64,000 nucleotides of DNA, taken from Melampsora larici-populina 98AG31 (Eukaryota; Basidiomycota; Pucciniomycetes; Pucciniales; Melampsoraceae). Below the pieces are notes generated by a model, which saw only the letters and a program-made list of their open reading frames with translations, had not been told where the DNA came from and made no database searches. The translations under genes were made by a program, and so were the position numbers. The stretch lies in the NCBI RefSeq assembly GCF_000204055.1, contig NW_006768783.1, positions 310,001 through 374,000 on the forward strand, read 5' to 3'. Of this stretch, positions 36,301 through 48,454 are shown piece after piece. Every line of letters starts with the position of its first letter. Positions within the stretch are counted from its first letter, which is position 1.

Positions 36301-36413
36301 AGAGAAAAAACGTTTTTGCACTTTATTCTTCTAATAATTCATATTTCTTTCAAACGAATTCTTTGAAAGATTTACAAATTTGGACAAATTCGATATTTCC
36401 TCAATCGTTATAG
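30375..36413 (+). CDS. UNC104: Kinesin-3 motor protein (UNC-104/KIF1 type)
   Basis: Plus-end-directed microtubule motor for vesicles and early endosomes (known for fungal kinesin-3). Ten exons: 30375-30392, 30473-30764, 30942-31099, 31175-33147, 33261-33770, 33833-35558, 35651-35835, 35912-35985, 36093-36214, 36303-36413; 1,722 residues, normal for the family. Motor domain: [19 protein letters not shown]-loop GQTGSGKS (about 105-112), switch I NETSSRSH (about 219), switch II DLAGSE (about 256). FHA domain at about 505-590 ([19 protein letters not shown]), then coiled coils, the KIF1-type central region ([20 protein letters not shown]) and a C-terminal PH domain at about 1620-1718 ([13 protein letters not shown], ending [19 protein letters not shown]). 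The first exon codes for only six residues. In-frame stops beyond each exon confirm the introns. No defect seen. Confidence 0.95.
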
Positions 36414-37977
36414 AAATCGAAAAAAAAAACATTCAAAAATTAAAATCTCATTTGATTTTTCTTTGATTTTGTGTTGATGATTTTGATTTTGTTATTTTTG
36501 TTTTTTTTCGTGTAAGAGGAAAAGAGGTAAACAGGTAAATGGGTTTTTTTTGGAAAAATGGTTCGATGAATGGATTTGGGAATTGTAATACATATTGAGT
36601 TTTTTTTGTTTAGCAGTTGTGATATTGCATTTATCTTTTCGGTTCTTTTTGTTATCTTTTTTTTTTCTTAATTCTTTGTTTCCTTTTGTTTTTTCTTCTT
36701 CATTCATAACTTACTAAAGCTGGTGTCTCTTTGTTATTTTTTTGTTGGATTTGTTGAATGATTGTGTGTGTTTTTTTCTAGAAAAGTAGGATAACAATTG
36801 AAAAAAAAAGTTTGATTATAGAAAAAAAAGTGGTTTTGTTTTTGCTTGAAATATAGGTTGATTTGGTTTTATTATGTAACTTCTATTGCTTATAAGCCTT
36901 GAGATGATAGACCAAGTGAGGAGTTTTTTCTTTCACTTTCGAATCGAAGTACATTCACACACAACTTCTGGAATTTATGGATTATCATTTGTAGGCCATA
37001 AATTCAACATATTGTCTTTGAAATGTTGTCCTTGAGATGTGTACATTAACAAATCAGACTTGTTGCTCAAAAAGACAGTTTCATGGTCAGATGAGACTGA
37101 GTCACTTTGATAACTCGAGTCCGTCCTCTAACCTTCATAGCATTAGTGAGCGATGATTATGAGAGGCTGTTTTTGAACGGTGACATTCATGCTTCGAGAA
37201 CAAATGTATCGAAGTATGCCTGTAGACCCCAGAGGCGAGGCTCCGGAAGAAGAGGCTGGGACTGATAGGCGCGAAAAAGGATATCCGATATAGAGGGTTT
37301 GGCTTCTTAGAATTTAGAGTTGATCTGGACCACTCTAGGAAGTTCAGGAGCTCCTGGCCACGACAAGAATTCTAGACTTTATATGGTCAAGGCTTTGGAC
37401 AATGCTCAAAGGGTCACTCATGCCAAGCTCATCGTATTTGATCACGAACCCTCGAGATCCTTGTCAAAGTCCTCAAGGCGATTTCACATGTTATCACTTA
37501 AGATCACTCGCAATGCATCACCACCCCTCCACTCAGTTGTTGCATAATTTTTTTTCATCAAGTTGTTCTGTTCGAAATCATCAAGTTGTTTCTATCTCGA
37601 TCGTGTCGCGGTTGAAGTCCTGCCAGCTCGTGTTCCTAATTGTCTCTTGGGCCTCTTCGTACTCGATCGTGCTTCCATTATTTTATATATATACAGTTTC
37701 AAAGACCTTTTTTCGTTTCATTTTTTCGACTTCTCGCTCTCATAGCAATTCATTCAGGATTAAGACCAGATCAAAGTTGATAATTATCTTGACAGTCTTT
37801 CCTCTTCTTCAATCTCTGCCTCCTCAACAAGTTCTCTCTCCTCTTCATCAACTTAGTTCCTTACCTTGTTAAATAATACTTGATAACCCAACAGATTCAT
37901 AACAACAACTTTCACATCGCGTCTGAACTTACCTGCACCGTCTTCACCACTCTTATCTCTCAAAAACTTCTAACAAG
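36414..37977. other. Intergenic between kinesin and P-ATPase
   Basis: T-rich 3' flank of the kinesin gene up to about 36870, then the promoter side of the ATPase gene with CT-rich stretches. Frames at 37320-37872 show no domain and probably lie in promoter or leader sequence. Confidence 0.5.
37681..37692 (+). promoter_or_regulatory. TATA-like element upstream of P-ATPase
   Basis: TTTTATATATAT about 290 bp above the start codon, followed by pyrimidine-rich sequence. Position and composition only. Confidence 0.35.
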
Positions 37978-40900
37978 ATGGATGAAAAAGATTCCCTGAA
38001 GGATGCTGTGAACGTCGGAGCTAGCCACGCCTCAAAGTCCGTAGAAGACGAGGAGAAACAAATCGGTTTCGCGACCTCAAGTCGAACACCTCGTGTGGAT
38101 GCTCTTAATCGTCAACTTAGAATCGAACGTACCAACAGTATCTGCCTTGCTACTGCTCCACCTAGAACTTCTCCCGGAACTACTTTTCCTGCTCTTTATA
38201 AGACTATGAGTATTCAAGTTGAAAATGTGGAGAAATCTAAAGCGACCGATTCTAAAATGGAGGGAAAACAAGCAACTGGTCAGTAAACCCCATAGATATT
38301 TTCATCAATGTTAAAAACAATTTCTAATCTTTTGCCCATTGGTTTTTGAATGTACGTTTAGATTTGGCCAACCTTGAATTCCATGCTATAAGTGTTGATG
38401 ATTTACTATCAAGATTAGCAACTTCCACCATACATGGTTTAGATCAAAACCAAGTAACACGTAGAATGACTCAATATGGTCCTAATGTGATCTCACCTCC
38501 TCCCAAAAATTTGGCGAAGAAGATTTTCTTTTATATCTTTGGTGGTTTTGGTTCACTTTTATTTGTTGCAAGTTTAATTTGTTTTTTGGCTTGGTATGTA
38601 TTCCTCAATTTTTTTCATCGTTTCAATCTCATTCGTACCGTAACGTATCAAGAAACTGACTAGGGAAAAAATCATACATATTCAATCAAAATGCAATAAA
38701 CTAATAAATAGGAAACCGATTGGAGAACCTGATGTAAGTCTTTTCCACAGATCAATGTGACAATGTGATGCTAATCTAAAAATTATCACAGCCGCAATCT
38801 GCCAATTTAGTACTAGCCATCGTTCTCTTACTCGTGATCGTGATCCAAGCAATCTTCAATGCTTGGCAAGACAATGTGACATCCCGAGTCATGGCATCTA
38901 TTTCAAACTTAGTAGGAGCCGAAGCTCTTGTACTAAGAGATGGAAAACTAGCTACTGTTGCTGCTTCTGAATTGGTTCCAGGTGATTTGATTAAGGTTAG
39001 TAGTAAAACTCTTCATCCTCAAAATAAAAAATTCTTAAAAACTTACGGTTCATCCTCTTAGGTTACTTTGGGATGCAAACTTCCAGCGGATCTTAGATTG
39101 ATTGAGATCTCTAGTGATTTGAAATTCGATCGATCCATTCTCACTGGTGAATCTGATGCTATTGCTGCTACTATTGATTCCACCGATTGCAATTTCCTCG
39201 AAACACGGAATGTTGCTCTACAAGGTTAGTTCAACGCTCCTCTATCTTTTGCAAGTATAATATCAGCGCTGAATTCATTTCAATCCTTAGGTACTTTATG
39301 TACAAGTGGAAGTGGAATGGGTATTGTTGTTCAGACTGGTGATAATACTGTCTTTGGTCGGATTGCTAAATTGAGTAGTCAATCTTCTGGTCGAAGAACC
39401 ACTTTGGAAGCAGAGATTTTACGTTTTGTCACGTAAGTTCAATCTTATTGACATTCACCCTCGTAGCCATTAGTTTCTGATGTCTTTTACTTCTGTACAG
39501 CATTATCGCTAGTTTGGCAATAGTAGTTGCTTCCTTCATCATTATCCTATGGGCTGCATGGTTAAGAGTAAAACACCCGAATTTCATTTCTGTCAGTGGG
39601 CTTCTGATTAACGTCGTCAGTGTCATGGTGGCATTCATCCCCGAGGTATGTGTCATCTACGACTTCACAAAAATTAGTGGAGGCCTAATGTCTGTAATCT
39701 ACTATAGGGTCTACCGGTTTGTGTCACCTTGTCCTTGACAGTAATTGCCAACGCTATGAGAAAAAAGAAGGTGGGAGCTCTCGAGATACCCAACAGAAGG
39801 ACACATTTTGATTTTTCTACTTTTGTTGATCCAGGTCCTTTGTAAATCGCTCGCCACTGTCGAAACGCTCGGTGCTGTCGAGTGAGTAAGGTTTCGTTTG
39901 AGTTCTATCCATCTTTTTGCGCTCACAAGCTGATTTATCCTTTGTAGTGTGCTTCTGAGTGACAAGACTGGAACATTGACTACAGGAAAGATGACAGTGA
40001 CCAATCTTGCATTCGGAACCACGTATATGTCGGCTAGCGTAGCCAAAGAAGCCATCCGCTCAGATGACAAGATCAAGGGAGATGACTCCAATTCTTCACA
40101 TGCTCTTAAAGATTTAGCTTGTCTTAGAGATTTGGCAGCTATCGCGGCTATCTGTAATGATGCGATGTTTGAGGATGAAGAGCCAGTCAATCAGATGGAC
40201 ATCGAGACCACTAAAGTGAATGGAGATGCAACCGGTATTTGCTTTATTTTCCACTCAGCCTTTTCAAGCTTTTAAAACTAACCTTAGATCTTTAACTTAA
40301 ATCTTCATTTAGATTCTGGACTTTTGAAATTCTCTCAGTCTATCCAATCCGTCTCTAAATCAAGAGAAAGCTGGAAGGAAATCTCCAAGATTGCCTTCAA
40401 CTCAAGTACATCAATTCTGATATGACATACAATGTAATGATTTGACATTGACTAAAGTTTGGCTTCTTTGAACAGAGAACAAATTTGCTATGAAACTCAT
40501 GAAAGCGGAAGCCAGAGATTCTTATCCTGGTGGAGTTATAACCTCGGTTGCATCGTGTGCAAATTCTATGGTGATCTTTGTCAAAGGGGTATTTATAATC
40601 TCATCAAACAGTCAGATTTTCTTGGAAAGCTCTTGACTTATCATCAACATTTCAATTTAGGCACCCGATGTTTTGCTTCCAAAATGCTCTTCACTTGTCG
40701 ATTCTGACGGGATTGAAGTAGAGCTAACTGAACATCTTACCCGCAGCTTGATCAAAGCTCAAGAGCGATTTGCTTCACAGGGAGAAAGGGTCCTTCTCCT
40801 TTCTCGAAAAGTCATCCCACTTGACTCTCTGGACATGGATTTGATCAATGACGCAGGATATCTCAGTGGCTTGGTTTCTGACTTGACTATCGTTGGATTA

Positions 40901-43087
40901 TTGGCTTTGACTGATCCTCCGAAACATGACACAGCTGAGACGGTAAGTGATTGTATCAATCCATCATTAGTCCTCTCTTCGCTGACTGTCTTTCCAATTT
41001 TACTTCTGAAGGTGAGAATATGTCGTCGAGCAGGAATGCGCTTCTTCATCGTCACCGGAGACTTTGCCCTTACTGCGTGAGTAAGATTATAATTCACCGC
41101 ATTCGAGTCATTCCGCTTATTTGCCACACACCCTATCAGTGCTGCTATTGGAAAGAAAGTGGGTGTTATCACGACGGACAATCCTCATTTCTTAGTAGAC
41201 CTTCCAAGAAATCAAGACCTAGATACCATTCCTAGTTACTCGGCAGAAGATCCTGAAGGAAATATGCCACATGCAGTAGTCTTGACTGGATCTGATTTGT
41301 TTCAAATGACCGATTCTCAATGGAAACAAACATTATGCTATCGTGAGATCGTTTTCGCTCGAACTAGTCCCCAGCAGAAGTTACAGATCACTAAACGATT
41401 CCAGGACGCTGGGTATGTATCACAATTCTCTAAGGAATTGAATCTCACTTGCATATCATACTTACGTCTTTCTATCTTAGTCATACTGTTGCGGTCACTG
41501 GTGATGGAGGTTCGTTGGTTTTATCAAAGCTGGACACGTGATTTCAAACAGCTGATATTTATCTGTTACGGATTTGGTTTTGAAAGTGAATGATGCCCCT
41601 GCACTTAAGGCTGCTGATATTGGAATTGCTATGGGTGGTGGAAGTGAAGTAGCTATGGAGGTTAGTCAATTTTATTCCCTAGCTCAATTCTATCCGCGCA
41701 GACTAACCAGAATCTTCCAAATACAGGCCGCAGATCTTGTACTTTTAGAAGGTAAGCAACAAACATCGAATCACAGTCCAAAGCTCATGTCGAGGCTAAT
41801 TTATCATCTTTGTCTACTTTGTAGACTTCAGTGCTATAGTCACAGCCATCGAGTACGGACGTATGTGTTTCGAAAACTTGAAGAAAGTTTGTCTCTATCT
41901 ACGTAAGACAATCATGATCGCTCAGAAAACAATTTGCTTCACTTGCTGAATTTTTTCCTCTCGTAGTCCCGGCTGGAAGTTTCAGTGAACTCATGCCCAT
42001 CCTCCTCAATGTGTTATTCGGACTTCCACAAGCACTAAGCTCTTTCCAGATGATTATCATTTGTAAGTTTAGCACTCTTTTCACAAAAAGTCATCGTGTA
42101 TCTCATTTCATCATTTATATTGGATTGACAATTATAGGCGTCGGAACCGATGTATTACCTGCATTATCTTTAATTTACGAAAAACCTGAATCTGATCTCC
42201 TCTTGAGAAAGCCCAGAGATCGCAAGAAAGAAAGATTGGTGAACTGGCAACTTTTGTTCCATGCTTATTTCTTCATCGGTCTTTTAGAAACTCTTTGCGC
42301 AATGGTAAGCTTTATACCAATACCCTCTCAGTCCTCAAAGTCACAATGATTTGGATAAGTCATTGATATCAATTTCCACCTTGTTTACCAGGCTACAGCA
42401 TTTTACTTCGGGTTTGTGAGACATGGTATACCGTTCTCTGCTATCTGGCTATCATAGTGAGCTTAAATTTACCAAATGGACTTGCGTCTTGCCATTTGGA
42501 AACTGAGCATCCTTACATTTTCAATTTGCATTTTCAAGCGGTGAAGTCAAAGGGGTATCTACAGACCGATTGAACGAGGCAACTTATAGGTGCCAAAGTA
42601 TTTACTTTTTCTGCTTAGTATTCATGCAATGGGGTGAGTTTTTCAATTTTATTTATACAGGAAAACGTTTTAGAAACTGACGATGAGATCCGCACCATCT
42701 TCTAGGAAATTTACTCGCCACAAGAACTAGACGTCTTTCTATCTTCCACCAATCGCCAATTTTCAAGAAAGCAACCAACAATTACTACCTTTTCCCAGCA
42801 ATGATATTTGCACTACTCGTTACCATTTTCTTCTCATATGTGTCATGGTTCCAGAAGGTAATGTTCACTCGGGGCGTAGCGTTCGAGAATTATCTCATGC
42901 CCTGTAAGACACTTTTCTTTACTTCTGGGGATGTATTCAATACTTGACTCATCATATTCTATCGCTTATTTTTTGGAATAACCAAATCTCAGTGGCATTT
43001 GCAGTTGGAATTCTCATGTGCGATGAAGTTCGAAAATACTTTGTTAGAAGATACCCTCGTGGTCCTATTGCCAAGATGGCTTGGTGA
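37978..43087 (+). CDS. Type IIC (Na+/K+-ATPase-like) P-type cation pump
   Basis: ATP-driven alkali-cation or proton pump of the plasma or an internal membrane. It reads as 25 exons and 1,117 residues, with exons as short as 22 nt (38712-38733), 25 nt (41727-41751) and 29 nt (41481-41509). Exon ends include 37978-38278, 38362-38593, 39948-40234, 40661-40942, 41140-41412, 42138-42304, 42706-42903 and 42993-43087; phase is kept at every junction. Motifs: TGES (about 281), phosphorylation site DKTGTLT (Asp about 445), KGAPD (about 603), TGDGVNDAPAL (about 817), M4 IPEGLP. The C-terminal half (GTDVLPALSLIYEKPESDLL, then CDEVRKYFVRRYPRGP) matches Na,K-ATPase alpha rather than SERCA, PMA or ENA pumps. 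In M6 the first ion-binding Asp of animal pumps is Cys (CVGTD). The ion specificity is not predictable from this. Confidence 0.92.
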
Positions 43088-43988
43088 TCATGTACTTTTT
43101 CCAAACTCTAAAGCTATACCGAAGTGGCTCAACGCTTGATACCTTTTGATCATTCATTTAACATGAGTAAGGACATTATGGACATTATGATTTCATTTGA
43201 CTTGGTTTGTAAGAAGAGTTGTTTTAATTTGTTGGGATTCAAATTGCAGTTTAACATTTGATATTTTTGCTAGCAGTAAGTGTTGGAAACATAAGTGAAT
43301 TTTCTTGTCTATGTGTTTCTATTAGTCTTCTGTTATATCTTTTGAATCTTTCTTTCTAGACTCTAACCTATATATAAAACTTTCATACATTTTAAGGCAT
43401 TGGTTTGAAGTTTTTTTGTATAAAATTTTGTAGTTAAAGCTTGTTAAATTTGCTGTCTCAATTTGGTGTGGTATAGGAATTTCAGCTTTTTGGACTTTTT
43501 ACCATAGAACCATGGATTTATCTTCTCTGTCCACTCCTTACTCAACAGTGTCTCAGGAGAGGCGAGCTTTTCATTCAAGACCCATTGTTTTTGCTTAGTA
43601 TTCATTTCACATAACATGTATATAGCTGTAGTGTACAGATCATACTTACTTGGTTTGTCCTAGTCAAACCTAAAGTATCTGTTTTATGAACACTTTAGGT
43701 TTCTTGGGGGGGCGCCTGGCAAGGGCACAGGGAGGTATCTAGCACACCAAGAACTAGGGATGGGAGAGCACTTCCCCTTGACTCAGGTTGCAGTCCTGAG
43801 CCTGCAAACTCCCACGCTTGCCTCGCAAGGCTGAAGCGAGCAAGGGACTTATGCCAAACTCGCCCAAAGTCATTGGTCACTGTAAGAATTTTTGCAGGAG
43901 CATCTTTTCAATCCTTCTACACAGCTCCCTACTGAGGATTACCACATGGTCCAAAGAGAAAAGTTGTGTGTACTCCTCTTGCGCACCT
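43088..43988. other. Intergenic, no gene seen
   Basis: ATPase 3' flank followed by a GC-richer block at 43700-43870 with many short repeats of the type seen in dispersed elements. No domain recognised. Confidence 0.45.
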
Positions 43989-44097
43989 TGTACAAGTGAG
44001 GCCGGACAAGATACAACACCAGTTTACTCCGCCGGCCCCGACTGGTGTACTGGGTGGAGTGAACTGGTGTCGTATCTTTTCCGGCCTCACTTGTACA
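43989..44097. mobile_element. Palindromic MITE-like element
   Basis: Arms of about 45 bp: TGTACAAGTGAGGCCGGACA... at 43989 and the complement ending TTGTACA at 44097, with a few mismatches. An inner palindrome-like segment (CCAGTTTACTCC versus GGAGTGAACTGG) extends the pairing almost to the centre. The target duplication is not clear. Confidence 0.6.
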
Positions 44098-45253
44098 TGT
44101 TTTTCCCCCCAAGGAAAGTAATCCCCTCAGCCTTTAGATTTGTTTTCAAAATTTGTCTTGAAGGCAGTTGTAAGATGTAGCTTTGTTATGTAGCTGCTGC
44201 GAAGTTAAGTGGTTTTTGGTCAGCATGATATTGTCCAATGTGCTTAAACATAAAGTCTGTCTGTCTCTTAACACTACCATCCCTTGCTCAGTGAGGCTGT
44301 GGTTTGATTTCTAGTGGGCAAAATGCAATGGTTTGTTCTTCCTTTAAATATCAAACAAGAATGTAGAAGTTTGTGAAGACCCGTTTGCGGATATTAATGG
44401 TTGGAAAAGGTGATCTCTGCAAAAATCAATTTTTCCTTGAATGAACCAACAAGGCACAAGTTGGGTTCCAAGCCCATGGGGACTTAGCGGGGCTGAGGAG
44501 GCGGGTAAATGACCAAGGGAGAGAATCAGAAGTATACAAGCCCTTGGAGATCAAAGCAGAGATAGCTTAGATCTCACACCTTGACCTTCAGACCTCAACC
44601 CAATCTCATTAGCTGAAGTTTGTTTCTATAAACAAACTCATTTTTTTTAAGTTTTTTATTTGTGCAGAAATCAAAGAAATCATTGTTTCAATTTTTGATT
44701 CATCAGAAGGGAAATGGAGCATCAATTACTAGAAAGATTAGGAAGAGCAGAAGAGAACGTACAATGTGTAACAAGATGTCAGCCCCTGAGCTTTTTCAGA
44801 GCAAAGCCAAAGGAGCCAAATTTAACTGAGTCCCCTGCCTGACCTAAGCACCAACTCCAGCAAGGGACTTACACCCAATGTCCAGATTTTGGCGTGAGTT
44901 CTGTTGGGGATTTTTGACAAAATCTCCCATCCTCCCTGCTTGCTAAAATCACAAATCAATGCTTGGCACAAGTATAATGAAGATGATGTGGATACTCCAC
45001 ATTGATCATTTGCCACTCTCGGCTTCTCACAACCTCATCTCAGCAAAAAGATATTTCTATTTTTGTGTTTGGGGTCAAACACAACTGCGGCGCCTAAAAC
45101 CGGCAACTCGCGCTCAAAACTCCAAATATATGTTGAAAACGCTAGTGTAGTTTTGGGCAAACTGCTGTTTGCTTTGTCCAGCGTGTCATATTGCCAAGTA
45201 CACAATTTTATAACCTTGTTGCACCACTTGATCTCCTTTCAATACAAACAATA
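44098..45253. other. Intergenic, no gene seen
   Basis: No protein domain or clear inverted repeat found. The phrase AGCAAGGGACTTA occurs at about 43841 and 44862, suggesting two fragments of one dispersed repeat. Confidence 0.4.
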
Positions 45254-45690
45254 ATGCTCACCAGGAGCAAATCAGCCACAAGCAACATCCTATTTCCACC
45301 CATACCTCCGCGCCAAGGACCTCTGTCATCTGATTTGGTCACCGCTCACACCAAACTCATTCCCCAGTTTGTGAACACCAGTGACACCAGCACAACAGGC
45401 AACACCGTTGACCAATTATGTCAAACACATTATGGATACTCTGCACGGCCTCAGCAGTGCAATATGGTTGTTCACCTGCTCAATGGCCTTACCGCCTTTT
45501 TATTGGCGGGGACCGGTTTCGGCAAAAGCTGTGTGCCCAAATTATATATCATGCTCACAATCCCAACTTTCACCCAATTATACTATGCATCAACCCGTTA
45601 GAGGGACTCGGACACAACCAGGTCAGGTTTAGATTCCGTTGACTCATTATGACAGCGGCTGACAAATAACCCTTGTAAACATGCAGATAT
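45254..45690 (+). pseudogene. Truncated, frameshifted RecQ-like helicase
   Basis: N-terminal part of a superfamily-2 DNA helicase resembling RecQ. It shows the pre-motif (YGYSARPQQCNMVVHLLNG), motif I/Walker A (AGTGFGKS) and, in another frame, motif Ia (FHPIILCINPLEGLGHNQ). The frame changes at about 45540 in a TATATA run, so the two parts are not translated together. After HNQ a GTCAGG could be a donor, but no later helicase motifs (DExH, III-VI) are found; the sequence runs into a palindrome-rich block. RecQ-like fragments of this kind are often multicopy in transposon-rich fungal genomes (general knowledge), so it is probably not the cell's essential RecQ. Confidence 0.65.
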
Positions 45691-45719
45691 TCGAGAAAGA
45701 ACAGGTAGGGCTGAAGCAA

Positions 45720-45890
45720 CGCACAAATCGTACCGTAGGGAAAAACGGGATGCGGTACCGTACGGTTTCAAGTACCGTAGCCTGCAGTATGGCCAGAAAC
45801 GGTCAGACCGCACCGTAGTGTGATAATGATGGAGTAATAGGTCTGTATAACCGTACCGCTGTCACAGCATTCCAGGTTATACAGACCGTA
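45720..45890. repeat. Palindrome-rich block
   Basis: Dense CCGTA/TACGG motifs (CGTACCGTA, GGTACCGTACGG, GTACCGTAG), then a perfect 13-bp inverted repeat GGTCTGTATAACC (45840) with its complement 45875-45887. It interrupts the helicase remnant. Possibly a MITE; boundaries unclear. Confidence 0.5.
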
Positions 45891-46148
45891 GGCCGGAGTC
45901 CACATCAGTCACTTTGGTTCCCAATTGGCTCATCCACCAATTCCCAAATCGGCAAGTGGTTTCACACAAATATGATACTAATAGATTTCAGATTCCCAAA
46001 GAAGATTGGACGTCATTACCGATCAAGGAGACAACTTCAAGCAAGGGATAAGATGACCTACATTTTTCATCTTCCCTTCATTTCTTTTCACCCTTTCCCT
46101 TTTACACTTTTTATTTTCTCTTATCCCAATCTTTCCCTTTATCCTTTT

Positions 46149-48454
46149 ATGCCCAGAGTGCACGCGACATCACAGGAGGTGGAATTGATGGCCAATTTCT
46201 TATCTGCTCCTAAACATGACCGTATTAGTTTGCAAGCTTCCCATTCACCTAGTCCCAGCACTTCTCAACGCTCTACTTGCAATAGCCCTGCTTGTATTGA
46301 TTCCAATTATGTGCCAATTTCAGGAGACTCACGTCGATCATTATATGCACCTGAAGACAATGATGAAACCAATGACAAACCTTCATCCTCTGACAACGAA
46401 GAATCCAATCCAACAGAAATCACTGCCGAGGCCAAGGATCTAAACAAAGTTGTGGATCTATCTGGAGCTGGAGACTCTGAGTCTCATACTCCCACCCAAT
46501 CTATCGCTTCTAAACCAAAGAAGCGTACTGCAAAAGGCAACCTTCAACGTCAACAACCGAAAAAGGCTCGGAAGAGCAAAGGCAGGCAAAGTACCACTAC
46601 TCGGGCAACTGCTACAGTAAGTATCACTACACGAAATATAATATTTTCTGGGCAGAAAATTAAATTATTGATACACAAAAATATTGAGAGGCCAGGAGAA
46701 GGGCAAAAAATAAATAAAAATATGCATCTTGTTCCCTGGGGTGAGAGCTTCACTCTCCATATTTTTCCATATTTTTACAGTCCGTATTGATAAGTGTACT
46801 AACAATAAACCTTCATAATCATCCAATTACAACCTGTAACAAGCACTGAAATTTGGCTCATTAGTGTTTAGAGAAACTTTTGATTTCTGAAAACACCTAT
46901 AACTTTGTCAAATCTGCCTCCAAACACTCGTTTTTAAGTGCATTAGAAAGCTGAACTCTTCCTCTCGAACTTTCATAAGATCAAGAACTATGTAGCTAGT
47001 ATGACAATCATTCTATGGATCTGTATGTACAAATGTATAAAAAAGATGATATCTTTTTTAGCAGACCAGCATGCTGTGTGGTCCTATTATGAACTATTTG
47101 GAGGACAATTCCAGCTTACCAATGCACCCAAAATCAAGCGTTTTGGACCGGAATTGAAAAAGTTATGAGTATTTTCAGAAATCAAAAGTTTCTTTAAACA
47201 CTGATTAGCCAAATTTCAGTGCTTGTTACAGGTTGTAATTGGATGATTGTGAAGGTTTATTGTTAGTACACTTATCAATATGGACTGTAAAAATATGGAA
47301 AATATGCAGAGTGAAGTTCTCAACGCAGGGAACAAGATCCATATTTTTATTCATTTTTTGCTCTCCTCCTGGCCTCTCAATATTTTTGTGTATCAATAAT
47401 TTAATTTTCTGCCCAGAAAATATTATCTTTCTTGTAGTGTATCCATTTCTTTTGTTTTCATCAACTGTCCTTATGGTTTTGAATTATGTCTTTTCAGGAC
47501 TATACCGTACCGAAGGATATCGATCTGGACCAAGAAAGCCCAAAACCACCAACAAAGCCCTTTAAGAAAACTCAAAGCAGCGCGGTTACTCATCTATTGT
47601 CCTATTTTCAACCAGATCCAGTACATTTGGACGATGCTGTGAGTATTTCAAATCAGAAAGTGATCCAATGATTCACCACCACAATATGCACTGACTCTTT
47701 TAATTACAGCCAAAAGATGTCCTTTGTGGATACGTGTGCAAATGGTGTCCTGAAACCTTCAAGCGTGGTATCAATGGCAATAGCAATCTGTATGGCCATC
47801 GAGACGGCGGAAAAAACCAAATCCCATGTCCCGGACGCTCCAACTCCATGAAGGAGAAAGATCATGGCCATCCTCCAACCTACCAAGACCGAACAAAGTC
47901 AAACAAGGCCTCTGACACCCAGGACTCATCTGCTTTGATCATGAACTCATTCATGACTCGACCACCTTTCAGTGTAGATATCTTGAACGTTCTCTTGGTC
48001 ATCTGGGTCCTGCGCCACACCCTTCCATGGGTACGATTTCAAGACCCGACCCTCCAAGCTGCTTTCCACCTCACACACGCCAAAGCCAATTTAAGAAGCC
48101 CGACTTGGGCAGCTGCTACTGCAAGGGAACTGTACTCTTCTTTATATGAACAGTTGATAAGCAAAATAAAGGTACACATCACAATTTCTATCATATTCTT
48201 CTATTTGTAGTGGTCCGAAAAACTAATCATAGTTTGAGTTTGTAAACTACAGGATAACAAGAGCAAGACATGCCTTGTACACGATGGATGGACCACGAAG
48301 GGAAATCATTTGGCTTTCATTGGTGTCACAGCCACCTGGATTGATTCCAATTGGAAATACCAAAGTAGCCATCTCACCTTGAAATTGGCAACATGGCATC
48401 ACTGCAGTGCTCTACTCGCAAGACCCGTTGGCAAATTTTTAATCAAATACAAAG
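46149..48454 (+). pseudogene. hAT transposase, 5' half only
   Basis: Exons 46149-46616, 47498-47638, 47710-48171 and 48253-48454 join in frame. The first encodes a Ser/acidic linker with a basic nuclear-signal-like stretch (KPKKRTAKGNLQRQQPKKAR), the third a BED-like finger (CGYVCKWCPETFKRG, then NLYGHRDG), the fourth the start of the RNase H-like catalytic fold (LVHDGWTTKGNHLAFIGVTA). The order matches the copy at 49.8-53.3 kb, but the coding sequence stops at a GTTTGT donor-like site at 48455 with no following exon, so the 3' half is missing. Intron 1 holds an 815-bp CACTA-type MITE. A longer in-frame start exists at 45972. Confidence 0.75.
46625..47439. mobile_element. CACTA-type MITE with about 290-bp inverted repeats
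   Basis: Ends CACTACACGAAATATAATAT and the complement of the sequence ending CTTTCTTGTAGTG at 47439, flanked by TAT on both sides (46622-46624, 47440-47442). CACTACAAGAAA-like ends with a 3-bp duplication are the mark of CACTA/EnSpm transposons. The arms stay highly similar for about 290 bp, leaving a centre of roughly 230 bp without a gene. It sits just inside intron 1 of a hAT gene. Confidence 0.85.

Noticed and set aside
46972..47080. Possible gene between the arms of the CACTA-type MITE
   Set aside because: The spacer is too short and shows no frame or motif.
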